64,000 bases of DNA from an uncultured Oxalobacteraceae bacterium (GCA_903862415.1 CAIOYD010000052.1:28575-92574), one strand, 5' to 3'. Positions 18,216 through 28,063 are shown, counted from the first letter of the stretch. The notes: generated by a model not told the origin, from the letters alone. Program-made: numbers and translations.

Positions 18216-19484
18216 TCAAACCACATCCAAGCCAATATTGTTACTGAATTCAAACGCCTGCAATTGCATATTTCTGAGGTCTTCGATTTGCAGGCCCAGG
18301 TTGTGTATGCTCGCTGTTGGCATGGCATCTTCATTTGAGAGACATTCAAGATCGATGACCAGCTGCAGCATATCGCCATAAACGCCGGTGCGGTTAATCA
18401 AGGCTTTCTTGATTTCATCGGAGACGGAAATTTGCGCCAGCAGTTGCACCATAGGAGTATCGAAGAGCACATTAATCAACGACATTATCCCGACCGTAAA
18501 CGCGGTATCCGACGCCAGCTGACTAGGTGACATGATTTTTTTCGCCATCAGCTCCATCAAGCGCCCACGCGACGTCGCCATGCTTAATAAGGGCGACATA
18601 AAACTGTCGGACTGCTCGGCACCGGCATACATTAAAATTTCCAGCCAGCGCTGCAGCTGACGCCGACCCAGCACGTTGATGGCTTGTTTGATAGTGGCAA
18701 TACGCTGAGTCGTCATGAAAGCGGCGGTATTGACCAGACGGATTAAATTCAACGCCAGACCGGCATCTTGTTTGATGGCACGCTCAATCTGATTAATGTC
18801 GGCATCGGCGATCAACATGTTCAAGATATTGACCACGTTCATTTGCGCCGTGTGGAGTTTTTTCCCGGTTAACACTTTCGGTTTGGAAAAAAAATAACCC
18901 TGAAAATAATCAAAGCCCAGATCGTGGCAAAACGCAAAATCTTCCAGCGTTTCGACCTTTTCAATCAGCATTTTTTTATTAAAGCTTTTTAGTGCGTGAA
19001 AAAGCGTGCTCAATTGTTCGCGCCTGAGTTCCATAATGTCGATTTTGATCATATCGACCAGCGGAAGCAATCTGCGTAGCTCTACGGTATCCTCGATCAC
19101 ATCATCGATCACAAACCGATATCCGGCCGATTTGAGCTGATGGATGCGTGCAATTAATTCATCGGTAATTTTGACGGTCTCGAGAATTTCCAAAAAGACT
19201 TTGTCATAGGGTAAAAACTGGATGAAATCACTCATCAGCACCATGGCATCGACATTAATAAAGCCTGGCAGGTTACCGATCACATTCACCAACCCCAGCT
19301 TGGAGGTATGGGCAATCACCGTGGCAGTAGCGCCAATATCATTGGTCACATTGGCCGTACCGGTAGATTCGCGTCGAAAGAGCAATTCATAGGCAAACAA
19401 TTTTTGCCGTCGGTCCAGAATAGGCTGGCGGGCGATAAAAAAGTCCATCGCCTCATTATTATCATCAACTGGTTTTGTGCTCAT
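18216..19484 (-). CDS. EAL-HDOD (YuxH-type) signalling protein, degenerate EAL domain
   Basis: 422 residues: an N-terminal EAL-like domain (about 14-200) and a C-terminal HDOD domain (about 205-400). The signature EALLR is replaced by YELLFR (residues 32-37) and the DDFG metal site by DDVI, so phosphodiesterase activity is unlikely. It may instead bind c-di-GMP or act through protein contacts. HDOD proteins often affect motility and stress signalling. It is separate from the flagellar operons and convergent with the antitoxin gene, leaving 27 bp between them. Confidence 0.88.
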   Translation of the reverse strand: MSTKPVDDNNEAMDFFIARQPILDRRQKLFAYELLFRRESTGTANVTNDIGATATVIAHTSKLGLVNVIGNLPGFINVDAMVLMSDFIQFLPYDKVFLEILETVKITDELIARIHQLKSAGYRFVIDDVIEDTVELRRLLPLVDMIKIDIMELRREQLSTLFHALKSFNKKMLIEKVETLEDFAFCHDLGFDYFQGYFFSKPKVLTGKKLHTAQMNVVNILNMLIADADINQIERAIKQDAGLALNLIRLVNTAAFMTTQRIATIKQAINVLGRRQLQRWLEILMYAGAEQSDSFMSPLLSMATSRGRLMELMAKKIMSPSQLASDTAFTVGIMSLINVLFDTPMVQLLAQISVSDEIKKALINRTGVYGDMLQLVIDLECLSNEDAMPTASIHNLGLQIEDLRNMQLQAFEFSNNIGLDVV

Positions 19485-19533
19485 ATCATCTTCAAAAATT
19501 TGCAGAGAAAACGGAAGCTGTTGATGGTGTGTC

Positions 19534-19935
19534 TTAATGTGGCAACAGTGGAACCATCATCATCCCCAGGCCGACAATACCAACCAGCCAGACACCGGTA
19601 CGCACCCAGGGAATGCCGGCATAATACACGGGAACATAAGCTACCCGGGCCCAGAAAAACCAGGTAGCGCCCTGCACCACCAACGGATCGCTGATGCCGG
19701 CACTGTGTGCCACCAAAGCAAGAACCGCAAACAGCAGGAAATTTTCCAAGGTGTTGCGCGCAGTACGTTCAGCACGCCCTGCCAGCGGGTCCATGGCGGG
19801 TAGATTATCACGATTTCCAGCAGCCAGCTGCAGACCCGGCCATGTCCAGCCTTTCACCCTGATCAGGCTGCTGCCCATCACGGTGAGCCAGGTCAAAACG
19901 GCCATATACACGACGAGTGTCAAGGTTGGTGTCAT
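19534..19935 (-). CDS. MAPEG family membrane protein
   Basis: 133 residues with four membrane helices. The MAPEG pattern is visible: RAERTARNTLENFLLFAVLAL in the second helix region, then ATWFFWARVAYVPVYYAGIPWVRT. MAPEG proteins are membrane-bound glutathione transferase or eicosanoid-pathway relatives; the bacterial substrate is unknown. Two adjacent ATGs (19938 and 19935) follow GGAG; the second has the better 6-nt spacing. Confidence 0.88.
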   Translation of the reverse strand: MTPTLTLVVYMAVLTWLTVMGSSLIRVKGWTWPGLQLAAGNRDNLPAMDPLAGRAERTARNTLENFLLFAVLALVAHSAGISDPLVVQGATWFFWARVAYVPVYYAGIPWVRTGVWLVGIVGLGMMMVPLLPH

Positions 19936-19969
19936 CATAAGCTCCGAAAAAGTAAACACAAGGGGCATG

Positions 19970-20298
19970 GAACATTGTAGTGCCCGTGAGAGTTGAATAC
20001 AAAGTCTACCTCACGGGATGGACAATTGATTGCCGGGTGGATTGATTAATTTTGGTAAATCAAGCTGCTCTCCATGCCCGGACAGACAGAATCGTAATTG
20101 CATTTAATCAATTCTCAGTTATTTTTAAATAAATAGCAACATTACGACTATCAAGGCCCACGGAGCAAAAATCAAACTATGGGAGATGGGTTCAGTTTTC
20201 TGGGTTGCTAGGCATCACCCTGCCTGACTCAACCTGTGTGCTGATAACAGGCAGGCAAGTGTACGCGACGATAAAACCCTTGTCGTTTTGTATCAACC
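19970..20298. other. AT-rich intergenic stretch
   Basis: No credible gene. The only structure seen is an inverted repeat CCTGCCTG/CAGGCAGG at 20219-20226 and 20248-20255 (21-nt loop). It sits just before an antitoxin remnant and may be the scar of a lost gene. Confidence 0.5.
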
Positions 20299-20439
20299 AT
20301 GGAAGAAAAAATGCATACCAGCCGCGCAGCACTAAACCGTTTGCTGGATGAAAAAGATACCAGTCTGACCTTGACAACACTTTCCAGTGCGGCGACGGCT
20401 TTGGGTAAAAAACTCAGGTTTGAGCTGGTGCCTGGTTGA
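20299..20439 (+). pseudogene. C-terminal remnant of an XRE-type antitoxin
   Basis: 46 codons, MEEKMHTSRAALNRLLDE followed by TSLTLTTLSSAATALGKKLR and a short tail. This matches the second half of the helix-turn-helix domain of small XRE antitoxins that normally have about 100 residues. The recognition helix and C-terminus are kept, but the first half is gone: the same frame reaches a stop at 20272-20274. It could be translated as a short peptide but is more likely debris of a lost toxin-antitoxin locus. It is convergent with flgL. Confidence 0.65.
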
Positions 20440-20454
20440 ACCAGCATTCCAGCT

Positions 20455-21672
20455 TCACCGCAACATACTGATGAGCGACAGCTGCGAAGTGGAAGCAAAC
20501 GCTTTTTGCGCCGCCTGATAGGTAAATTGCTCCAGCGACAGCTGACTGATCGCCTTGGCATAATTCACATCCTGCAAATTGGACATGGTGGACTGATAGG
20601 TCAGGCCCACGGTATTACCGACACTATTAAGTGAAGTGACTTGCTGCATTGAATTACCGTACTGGGCACGCACAGTGAGTACGTTATTGAGTGACGCCGA
20701 AATACTGCTGTTGCCCTGACTCAGTGCCGCAGCCAGATTTTTTTGCCCGGCCGGAGTCAGCGTTGACTGATTGAGTGCATTGGCGATATTGGTAATCGCC
20801 TGAAAAATATTCTGATTACCCGGCTGCACGGCAAACTGATCACCCGTCACCGGCACACCGGTCGCACCGGCACCGTTGGTGACACTGATCTGTATTCCAT
20901 CGAAAGTAATCGGCGTTCCAGTCGTGTAGGCATTCGCCGATGAAACCACCGTACCAAGACTGGTATCGGTTACATCATAGGTGGTTGGCGATGTAAATTT
21001 AATCGAATAATTATCGCCCGTAAGTAAAGCCGAATTGGCGACAGTACCGGCAGAAATAGTCGCCGTCGAGACATTACCGCCATCGGGAATACCAAAAAAA
21101 GCATTCGGTGAAGCGGCAATATTGCCAAAAATCGAACTGCCCACCGTGGTGGTGGCCGTTTGCTGGGAAGCATCCACCTGCACCATTTGCGATACCTGAT
21201 TGCCGGTATAGACCGCACCGCTGGGTGCCGTAGCGTAAGCTGGAACATTGCTGGTGCTGCCGGAAAACAGATAATTACCATTACTGTCGGTCGAATTAGC
21301 CAGGTTAAGCAACTGGTTCATACTGCTTTGAAACTGCTGCGCAACTGAAGCACGATCCGAAGGCGACAGCGAGCCATTGCCACCCTGAACCACGAGTGAC
21401 TCCATATTTTGTAAAATCGAGGTCACACCCGACAAGATGCCATCCGACGTATTGAGCGAATTCGAGACATTCTGACGGTTGACGCCATATTGCGTGTTGA
21501 TCGAATCAGACTGCGCAATCACCAGCACCTGCGAAGCTGCGGCCGGATTATCGGCGGGCGAAGTCAGTGCCTTGCCGGTATCAATCTGATTTAAGGACGT
21601 GGCAATATTTGACTGCATGTCATTAAAATTGAGTACCGCCGTCTGATAGATGCTGGTTGTACTGATACGCAT
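20455..21672 (-). CDS. flgL: Flagellar hook-filament junction protein FlgL (HAP3)
   Basis: 405 residues. It has the flagellin-like N-terminus (MRISTTSIYQTAVLNFNDMQ, SLNQIDTGKALTSPADNPAA) and C-terminal helix (NYAKAISQLSLEQFTYQAAQ ... ISMLR), with a variable middle. FlgL joins FlgK to the filament. AGGTGA precedes the ATG. It is the last gene of the minus-strand flgB-L operon, 26 bp after flgK. Confidence 0.95.
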   Translation of the reverse strand: MRISTTSIYQTAVLNFNDMQSNIATSLNQIDTGKALTSPADNPAAASQVLVIAQSDSINTQYGVNRQNVSNSLNTSDGILSGVTSILQNMESLVVQGGNGSLSPSDRASVAQQFQSSMNQLLNLANSTDSNGNYLFSGSTSNVPAYATAPSGAVYTGNQVSQMVQVDASQQTATTTVGSSIFGNIAASPNAFFGIPDGGNVSTATISAGTVANSALLTGDNYSIKFTSPTTYDVTDTSLGTVVSSANAYTTGTPITFDGIQISVTNGAGATGVPVTGDQFAVQPGNQNIFQAITNIANALNQSTLTPAGQKNLAAALSQGNSSISASLNNVLTVRAQYGNSMQQVTSLNSVGNTVGLTYQSTMSNLQDVNYAKAISQLSLEQFTYQAAQKAFASTSQLSLISMLR

Positions 21673-21698
21673 GAGGTCACCTGTATTTCATAAAAAAA

Positions 21699-23651
21699 TT
21701 ACAAATTCAAGATAGTGGAAAAATTTTGATTGGCAATCTGAATCACTTTGCCACAGGCCTGATAGACCTGCTGATATTGCAACAGGCTCACCGTTTCCTG
21801 ATCCATATTCACCCCGGAAACCGATTGCTGCTGTGCCTGGGCCGAGGTCAGCAAATTGGTTTCGGTAGTGCTGGTGGTATTGAGCTGACTGGTGGTGTTA
21901 CCAACCACATCCACCATTTGCGCATACGCACCCTGATAGGTGCTGTTGCCGCCAACGGTGTTTTGGGTTTGCAGCGCATTCATCAATAACACATTGCGAT
22001 TGTCGCCCTTGGCATTGGTGTTGGCACCTACCGTAAAGGTATCGGTGTCGGCAGGTTTTCCTGATATGCCGAAAGTCATGTTATTGAATGAAATACTCAT
22101 CCCGGAAGTGTAAGTGACCGGGGTACCGGCCACATACGCAGCATAGGTAGTAGGCACGCCATTATTAGTTACTACTACGGTCGAACCGACCGGAAAACCG
22201 CTTAAGGAATTGGTCGCTGCGGTATACGTCAGCGTCGCTGCCGTCGTTGCCGGTGCAGCAACGGCCGGAACAAAACCAGTCGTCACCGAACCTGGCGTCA
22301 TATTACCGGTGCCGGTATTGGTAGTGGGGATACTGGTAGCAATCGGCGCGGCACAGGCAATCTGGGTCGGATCGGTCGTGGCCATGGTTAACCCAGCCGC
22401 ACCGCCAAACACCGGACGGACTAAAAACGTATCCCCTTTGACCATCGAACCGGCCGTAATGCTGTAGGCCACTCCATCCACCGTCACCGGCAGTGTGGTA
22501 CTCGATGAGGACACCGTATTGGTGGTATTGTTGGTGATGGTGTAATTGGTGCCATCAAAACCCAGAGTGTAATCGCTGGCTGTCAGTGCCGTCGGATTGG
22601 TAATCGCCGCAGCAACAGTAGCCGTACCGGTATTATTGGAATTCACGTTAATCACCGGCGCAGCAATATTAAACAGCGCCGTTCCCATGTTGCCGTTAAT
22701 GGTTTGCCCAAGCGCATTCTGTGCATTCAAGGTTGAACCAAGCACGGTAGCCACCTGACCGATGGCATTCTGAATCGGATCGAGCGAATTGGTGCGAAAG
22801 GCAAATAAACCACCCAACGTGCCACCTGGCAGACTGTTTTCACTGATCGGCACGGCCAGTCCATTAATGCTGTAGGACACATCCAGATTATTTGAATTCG
22901 ATGCCGAAGGCGCCGTCACCAGTGGATTGGCATTCACGCCCATCACCAGCGGCTGTCCATTCCCGATAAACACATTATATTGATTACCCTGCGTGACCAC
23001 GGTTACCTGGGTTTCCTTGCTCAGATTGGCCACGAGCGTATCGCGCTGATCGAGCAAGGTATTCGGCGGCTGTCCGCCACCCTGCCCGTAAGCTGCCTGT
23101 ATCGCGGCATTCACTGACGCCAGCTGTTGTGCATCGGTATTGATGGCATTAACTTCTGTCGTAATTTGCGAATTGACGCCGGAACGCGATTGATTGAGCT
23201 GGTTTTGCAATGACTGAAATTGTGAAGTCAGCGTTTGTGCACTCGAAAGCGACGATTGCAGCGAAGCCGTGCCGGATGGGTTGGAAGATAAATTCTGCAG
23301 CGAAGAAAAAAACGACTGCAGCACCGGCGACAATCCGGCAGTCGGATTGGCGATGGTGTTGTCGATCGGCGTGATCTGGCTCGAGTAGGTGGACAACTGG
23401 CTGACGTTCGACTGGGTATTATTGATTTGCTGGGCAATCAGGGCATTGTAATTGCGCACCACGGTGCTGACCTGGGTACCCTGACCAACAAAGCCAAAAC
23501 TGTAGCCCTGTTCTGGCAGGGTACTTTGCTGCGCCACTTCCATGCTGTAGCCAGCCGTACTGGCATTGGTAATATTATTACCGGTGGTAGCAATGCCCAC
23601 TGATGCGGCCTGCAACCCGGTACGACCAATTTGAAAGATATCGACGCTCAT
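21699..23651 (-). CDS. flgK: Flagellar hook-associated protein FlgK (HAP1)
   Basis: 650 residues, about 100 more than the Salmonella protein. Conserved N-terminus IFQIGRTGLQAASVGIATTG with the rod/hook signature NNITNASTAGYS, and C-terminus GVNMDQETVSLLQYQQVYQA. The middle is Thr/Val/Gly-rich and repetitive, accounting for the extra length and probably exposed on the hook surface. The ATG at 23651 (MSVDIFQ) fits the family; the frame to 23678 is not supported. The ribosome-binding site is weak. Confidence 0.95.
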   Translation of the reverse strand: MSVDIFQIGRTGLQAASVGIATTGNNITNASTAGYSMEVAQQSTLPEQGYSFGFVGQGTQVSTVVRNYNALIAQQINNTQSNVSQLSTYSSQITPIDNTIANPTAGLSPVLQSFFSSLQNLSSNPSGTASLQSSLSSAQTLTSQFQSLQNQLNQSRSGVNSQITTEVNAINTDAQQLASVNAAIQAAYGQGGGQPPNTLLDQRDTLVANLSKETQVTVVTQGNQYNVFIGNGQPLVMGVNANPLVTAPSASNSNNLDVSYSINGLAVPISENSLPGGTLGGLFAFRTNSLDPIQNAIGQVATVLGSTLNAQNALGQTINGNMGTALFNIAAPVINVNSNNTGTATVAAAITNPTALTASDYTLGFDGTNYTITNNTTNTVSSSSTTLPVTVDGVAYSITAGSMVKGDTFLVRPVFGGAAGLTMATTDPTQIACAAPIATSIPTTNTGTGNMTPGSVTTGFVPAVAAPATTAATLTYTAATNSLSGFPVGSTVVVTNNGVPTTYAAYVAGTPVTYTSGMSISFNNMTFGISGKPADTDTFTVGANTNAKGDNRNVLLMNALQTQNTVGGNSTYQGAYAQMVDVVGNTTSQLNTTSTTETNLLTSAQAQQQSVSGVNMDQETVSLLQYQQVYQACGKVIQIANQNFSTILNL

Positions 23652-23737
23652 ACTGTACCCACTGTAAAATTCCCGCACTACCCCACTTCATTACATATCG
23701 ACGGCGTTTGAAAAAACTTGAATCCGCCTTGGGCAAA

Positions 23738-24637
23738 TTACGCCAATATGGACTTGGTGATCACTTTCATTATCTTATTGGCATACTCCGGATCGGTGGC
23801 ATAGCCCGCCTTTTGCAAACCGTGAGCAAATCCATAAGCATCTTTGGCATTGGCAATCACGTTTTTATAGCGCGCATTGCCCTGCAATAATTGGGCATAA
23901 TCCTTAAAGGCATCGCCATAATTATCATAGGCACGGAATTTTTCCAGTTTTTTGGTGGCTACGCCATTCACGTATTCGGTGGTCATGGCCGTCACCACTT
24001 TGCCCTTCCAGCTGCTGCCGGCCTTGATGCCAAAGATGTTATGACTGGGCTGACCATTGGCGGCGACGATTTCATGTTTGCCCCAGCCACTTTCGAGCGC
24101 CGCCTGGCCGAGCATGAATTTGGCCGGAATCCCGGTACTCTGACTGGTGCTCTCGGCCACATCAGCCAGTTTGCTTTGAAACGCCTTGGCCTGCGCCTGC
24201 GAACTGCTTAAACCCGGATTAGCGCTTTTAAGACTGCTGGCCTGCTGATTGATGCTGGTTGGATCTACCAGGCTGCTGGTGACCGGATGCTTGGAAGTGT
24301 ACGACAGGGCCGAATTACCCAGCATCTGTTTTTCCAGCATGTCGGCCAGACCAATCCCGCGACTGGCAATTTTCTGACTCAGCTGCTGATCCATCATGGA
24401 GGTAAATGTTTTGGTCTGCTCGTTATCAAACGGTCCGTTTTGCGGGGCAGCTTCACGCATACTTTTGAGCATCATGTTAACAAACAGAGCTTCAAACTGC
24501 TTGGCCGTGGCCTTGATCGATTCCGGGGTATTCTGTTTGGCGTTGCGACGCAACTCGTTCAGACTGTTGGCATCCATCGCCAGTTTGTCTGCACTGTCGG
24601 TAGCGGAAATGCCGGGAGTGATGGAGGAATTGGACAT
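23738..24637 (-). CDS. flgJ: Flagellar rod-cap and peptidoglycan hydrolase FlgJ
   Basis: 299 residues in two domains. The N-terminal rod-cap domain (about 35-105) includes AKQFEALFVNMMLKSMREAA. The C-terminal glucosaminidase domain (about 150-299) includes MLGQAALESGWGKHEI with the catalytic Glu, and NIFGIKAG. This dual form is typical of beta- and gammaproteobacteria. It drills the cell wall for rod passage. It starts 2 bp after the flgI stop. Confidence 0.96.
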   Translation of the reverse strand: MSNSSITPGISATDSADKLAMDANSLNELRRNAKQNTPESIKATAKQFEALFVNMMLKSMREAAPQNGPFDNEQTKTFTSMMDQQLSQKIASRGIGLADMLEKQMLGNSALSYTSKHPVTSSLVDPTSINQQASSLKSANPGLSSSQAQAKAFQSKLADVAESTSQSTGIPAKFMLGQAALESGWGKHEIVAANGQPSHNIFGIKAGSSWKGKVVTAMTTEYVNGVATKKLEKFRAYDNYGDAFKDYAQLLQGNARYKNVIANAKDAYGFAHGLQKAGYATDPEYANKIMKVITKSILA

Positions 24638-24639
24638 AA

Positions 24640-25743
24640 TCAGATAATTTCCAGATCGGCATGCAAGGCACCGGAAGCCTTCATCGCCTGCAGTATGGCC
24701 AGCAAATCCTGAGGTGATGCGCCGATTGAATTAAGCGACTTGACCACTTCGGCCAGTGACACGCCCGCCTTCACCAGCACCACCAGACCAGGTTCTTTTT
24801 TAATTTGTATATCGGCATTGCTGACCACTTCAGTTTGTCCGCCAGCGAGTGCATTAGGCTGGCTGACTGAATTCTGGGTATTAATAATCACCTGCAGATT
24901 ACCGTGCGAAACCGCGCAACTGTCGAGCGTGACTGCCTGATTCATCACGATCGAACCGGTACGGGCATTTAAAATCACTCTGGCCGCCATCTGTGCCGGA
25001 GTGACTTCAAGATTTTCCAGATCACCGATAAACGCCACCCGGGTATCCGCATCTTTCGGTGCGTGCACCTTGATCACCCGACCATTGATGGCAGAGGCTG
25101 TTTCGGCGCCAAAGCGTGAATTGAGGGCATTGACTACCCGCGACACAGTAGAAAAATCCGAACTTTTCAATTCCAGATGAATCAGATCACCATTGCCCAG
25201 CGTGGTGGGCACGGCGCGTTCCACGGTGGCACCAGAAGAAATTCGTCCGACGCTCAAATGATTAATCTGCGCCTTGCTGCCGGCAATCGCGGCACCGACA
25301 CCACCGACGAGTATATTTCCCTGAGCAATCGCATACACCTGATTATCCGCACCTTTGAGTGGTGTCATCAGCAGTGTACCGCCACTCAGACTCTTGGCAT
25401 TTCCCATGGACGAGACCGTTACATCGAGCTCCTGTCCGGGTTGAGCAAAGGCAGGCAAACTGGTGGTCACCATCACGGCGGCGACATTTTTGAGTTGCAG
25501 ACTGGTACTCGGCGGCAGCGTCACACCGAGCGACTGCATCATACTGATCATGCTTTGCACCGTGAAAGGTGTCTGGGTGGTCTGATCACCACTGCCATCG
25601 AGACCCACGACCAAACCGTAACCGATAAGTTGATTTTCCCGCACGCCACGAATGCCCGCCAGATCCTTGATGCGTTCGGCACACGCTTCCCCGCTGATCA
25701 CTACCAGCAGTAACAACAGGCAAAACGTGGCAGACAATTTCAT
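24640..25743 (-). CDS. flgI: Flagellar P-ring protein FlgI
   Basis: 367 residues with a Sec signal peptide (about 1-22, cut after GEACA). FlgI signatures are intact: LAGIRGVRENQLIGYGLVVG, LDGSGDQT, MISMMQSLGV and LLAILQAMKASGALHADLEI at the end. It forms the periplasmic P-ring bushing around the rod. GAGG precedes the ATG. FlgA (31128-31853) is its chaperone. Confidence 0.97.
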   Translation of the reverse strand: MKLSATFCLLLLLVVISGEACAERIKDLAGIRGVRENQLIGYGLVVGLDGSGDQTTQTPFTVQSMISMMQSLGVTLPPSTSLQLKNVAAVMVTTSLPAFAQPGQELDVTVSSMGNAKSLSGGTLLMTPLKGADNQVYAIAQGNILVGGVGAAIAGSKAQINHLSVGRISSGATVERAVPTTLGNGDLIHLELKSSDFSTVSRVVNALNSRFGAETASAINGRVIKVHAPKDADTRVAFIGDLENLEVTPAQMAARVILNARTGSIVMNQAVTLDSCAVSHGNLQVIINTQNSVSQPNALAGGQTEVVSNADIQIKKEPGLVVLVKAGVSLAEVVKSLNSIGASPQDLLAILQAMKASGALHADLEII

Positions 25744-25762
25744 CGCAACCTCACTACAAAAC

Positions 25763-26428
25763 TTACAACGGTAAAATACTCAGGAAAAATCTATCCATAA
25801 TCGACATCACTTCCGACATATCCAGATGGGCATTGGTACGGTATTCAAACTTGGCATCGGCTACCTGAGTAGAAGAAACCGTATTACCGGTGGTAATCGT
25901 GGCCGGAGACACTACCCCAGAAAAACGCACGTATTCAGTATCGCGATCAAACGCCAGTTTTTTCTCACCGGCGACACGGAAATTCCCATTCGACAGCACA
26001 TCCGTAATGGTGACAGCAATGGTTCCGGTAAAGGTATTACCAAAAGCATCGCCACCTTTTTCTGCCACACTGCTGCCGGTTTTGGTCGATAAACCCAGTG
26101 TGGCTATTTTCGCTGCCGTTGCACCCAGCACCGAAGGTGCGGCAAAACTGGTGGAAGCCGCGCGACTGGTAGCATTGGCCGAGGTATTGGTGCTGTTGGT
26201 ATTTTCAGCGATAGTAATAATAATGCTGTCACCGACGGCGCGGGCACGCACATCTTCAAACAGGGGATGATAGGCGGTGGTCTGATAAATTCCACCTGGG
26301 TTGGAGTCATTCTGAGCAACCGGCATCAATGGCCGGGCCGTTACCGGCTGATCGATAATCGCCTTCGGTGTCACCGAACAGCCAGCCAACAACAGCAGCA
26401 GACTCGTCACAACCAAAAATCGCCACAT
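25763..26428 (-). CDS. flgH: Flagellar L-ring lipoprotein FlgH
   Basis: 221 residues. A lipoprotein signal ends in the lipobox LAGC (cysteine at residue 17). Conserved regions: GGIYQTTAYHPLFEDVRARA, VGDSIIITIAENTNSTN and the C-terminal LSGVVSP-like (here FSGVVSP) core. It forms the outer-membrane L-ring. The start at 26428 has a strong AGGAGGA 7 nt upstream; the frame to 26446 lacks one. Confidence 0.96.
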   Translation of the reverse strand: MWRFLVVTSLLLLLAGCSVTPKAIIDQPVTARPLMPVAQNDSNPGGIYQTTAYHPLFEDVRARAVGDSIIITIAENTNSTNTSANATSRAASTSFAAPSVLGATAAKIATLGLSTKTGSSVAEKGGDAFGNTFTGTIAVTITDVLSNGNFRVAGEKKLAFDRDTEYVRFSGVVSPATITTGNTVSSTQVADAKFEYRTNAHLDMSEVMSIMDRFFLSILPL

Positions 26429-26462
26429 ACATCCTCCTGATTTCATTCTGAGCGCATCCCCA

Positions 26463-27245
26463 TTACATCTGTACCAAACGTTGCAACATTTCGTTAGACG
26501 TTGTAATGGCCTTGCTGTTCATTTCATACGAACGCTGCGTCTGAATCATGTTAACCAATTCTTCAGCCACATTCACATTCGATGATTCCACATAATTTTG
26601 CATCAACGTGCCGGAACCATTCGAACCTGGCACGGTGGTATTGGCACTACCGGAAGAACCGGTTTCCAGATACAGATTTTCACCGATCGAATCCAGTCCG
26701 GCCGGATTGACAAACGTCGCCAGCTGCAAAGCACCAATCTGCACCGGCAACTGTGAATTTCCCTGCGTGATCGACACCACACCATCACTGCCGATCGTCA
26801 GTGACGTGGCTGTTGACGGCACGGTCAGCGAAGGCTGTATCGGATAACCGCTGGACGTGACCAGCTGCCCCTGATTGTCGAGCTGAAATGAACCATCACG
26901 GGTATAGCCGGTAGAACCATCAGGCATGAGCACCTGAAAAAAACCGCTGCCCTGAATCGCCACGTCTTTACTGTTCGACGTCAGGGTTGGATTACCCTGA
27001 GTAAAAATCCGTTCGGTGGCAATCGGCCGCACACCCAGACCAACCTGCAAACCGCTGGGCAACTGGGTTTGCTGTGAACTCTGCGCCCCCGGTTGACGCA
27101 CCGTCTGATACAACAAATCCTGAAACACGGCACGTGAGCGTTTAAAACCATTGGTACTGATATTGGCCAGATTATTAGCCGTCACATCCATCTGGGTCTG
27201 CTGTGCATCCATCCCCGTTTTGGCAATCCACAAGGAACGCATCAT
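26463..27245 (-). CDS. flgG: Flagellar distal rod protein FlgG
   Basis: 260 residues. N-terminus [20 protein letters not shown] with the [20 protein letters not shown] signature and C-terminus [20 protein letters not shown]. The length matches the family exactly. It forms the distal rod that reaches through the L and P rings. GGAG precedes the ATG. Confidence 0.97.
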   Translation of the reverse strand: MMRSLWIAKTGMDAQQTQMDVTANNLANISTNGFKRSRAVFQDLLYQTVRQPGAQSSQQTQLPSGLQVGLGVRPIATERIFTQGNPTLTSNSKDVAIQGSGFFQVLMPDGSTGYTRDGSFQLDNQGQLVTSSGYPIQPSLTVPSTATSLTIGSDGVVSITQGNSQLPVQIGALQLATFVNPAGLDSIGENLYLETGSSGSANTTVPGSNGSGTLMQNYVESSNVNVAEELVNMIQTQRSYEMNSKAITTSNEMLQRLVQM

Positions 27246-27271
27246 GATAATTCTCCGGTTTCTACATCAGA

Positions 27272-28012
27272 TCAGGTTAAACTCAGGACCGAACTGGCTT
27301 TTTCATCATCCGCCTGGGCGTCGCCAAGCAGCTTGATATTCAGATCGAATTTGCGAGACAGCGAAATCATATTCACCAGCGAATCCACCGAACTGACATT
27401 ACTGTCTTCAATCGATCCGGCCATCAGGTTGACATTGGCATCACTGTCAGCCGCCACGCCATCTTTGGTGCGAAACAAACCATCTTCACCACGCACGAGG
27501 GTATTTTCAGGCGGATTGACCAGTTTCAATCGGCCGATTATCGTGCCATTTGCCACCTTATTCCCAAACGGGATGCTCGAAACAGTGCCATCTTTGGAAA
27601 AAGTAATTTCTTCATCCGGCGGCAGGGTCACAGCACCACCCTCACCAACCAGATTTTCACCGCGCTGGGTTTGCAACACCCCATTGGTATCGACTTTCAG
27701 GCTGCCGCCGCGGGTATACGCTTCCTTGCCGTCCGCACCTTCCACCACCAGCCAACCTTTACCCTGTATAGCCACATCCATAGAGCGGTTAGTCGGATGA
27801 ATCGCCCCCGGAGAAAAATCGGTACCCACCGTGGCATTGACCACAAAACTTTGCACCGGCAAATCCTTGCTGACCACTGGCACGGCACGAAACGAATCGA
27901 GCTGGGCGCGAAACCCGTCGGTGCTGATATTGGCCAGATTGTGGGTCACCGTATCGAGCTGCGACATGGTGTGCTTGCCACTGGTCATAGCGGTATAAAT
28001 TAATTTATCCAT
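27272..28012 (-). CDS. flgF: Flagellar proximal rod protein FlgF
   Basis: 246 residues. N-terminus MDKLIYTAMTSGKHTMSQLD with HNLANISTDGFRAQLDSFRA; C-terminus SVDSLVNMISLSRKFDLNIK. It belongs to the rod/hook family of axial proteins. A GAGG ribosome-binding site lies immediately beside an intergenic palindromic repeat (28021-28060) that separates it from flgE. Confidence 0.96.
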   Translation of the reverse strand: MDKLIYTAMTSGKHTMSQLDTVTHNLANISTDGFRAQLDSFRAVPVVSKDLPVQSFVVNATVGTDFSPGAIHPTNRSMDVAIQGKGWLVVEGADGKEAYTRGGSLKVDTNGVLQTQRGENLVGEGGAVTLPPDEEITFSKDGTVSSIPFGNKVANGTIIGRLKLVNPPENTLVRGEDGLFRTKDGVAADSDANVNLMAGSIEDSNVSSVDSLVNMISLSRKFDLNIKLLGDAQADDEKASSVLSLT

Positions 28013-28020
28013 ATAAGCCT

Positions 28021-28060
28021 CGTCATTCCCGCGGTTTCAGGCGGGAACCCAGTGTCGTTA
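28021..28060. repeat. Palindromic repeat of the GTCATTCCCGCG family, inside the flg operon
   Basis: CGTCATTCCCGC and GCGGGAACCCAG form a hairpin, followed by TGTCGTTA. Copies lie at 32886-32922 and 42755-42787. It fills nearly the whole gap between the flgE stop and the flgF start, so it lies in the operon mRNA and could affect processing or stability. Confidence 0.8.
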
Positions 28061-28063
28061 CAA

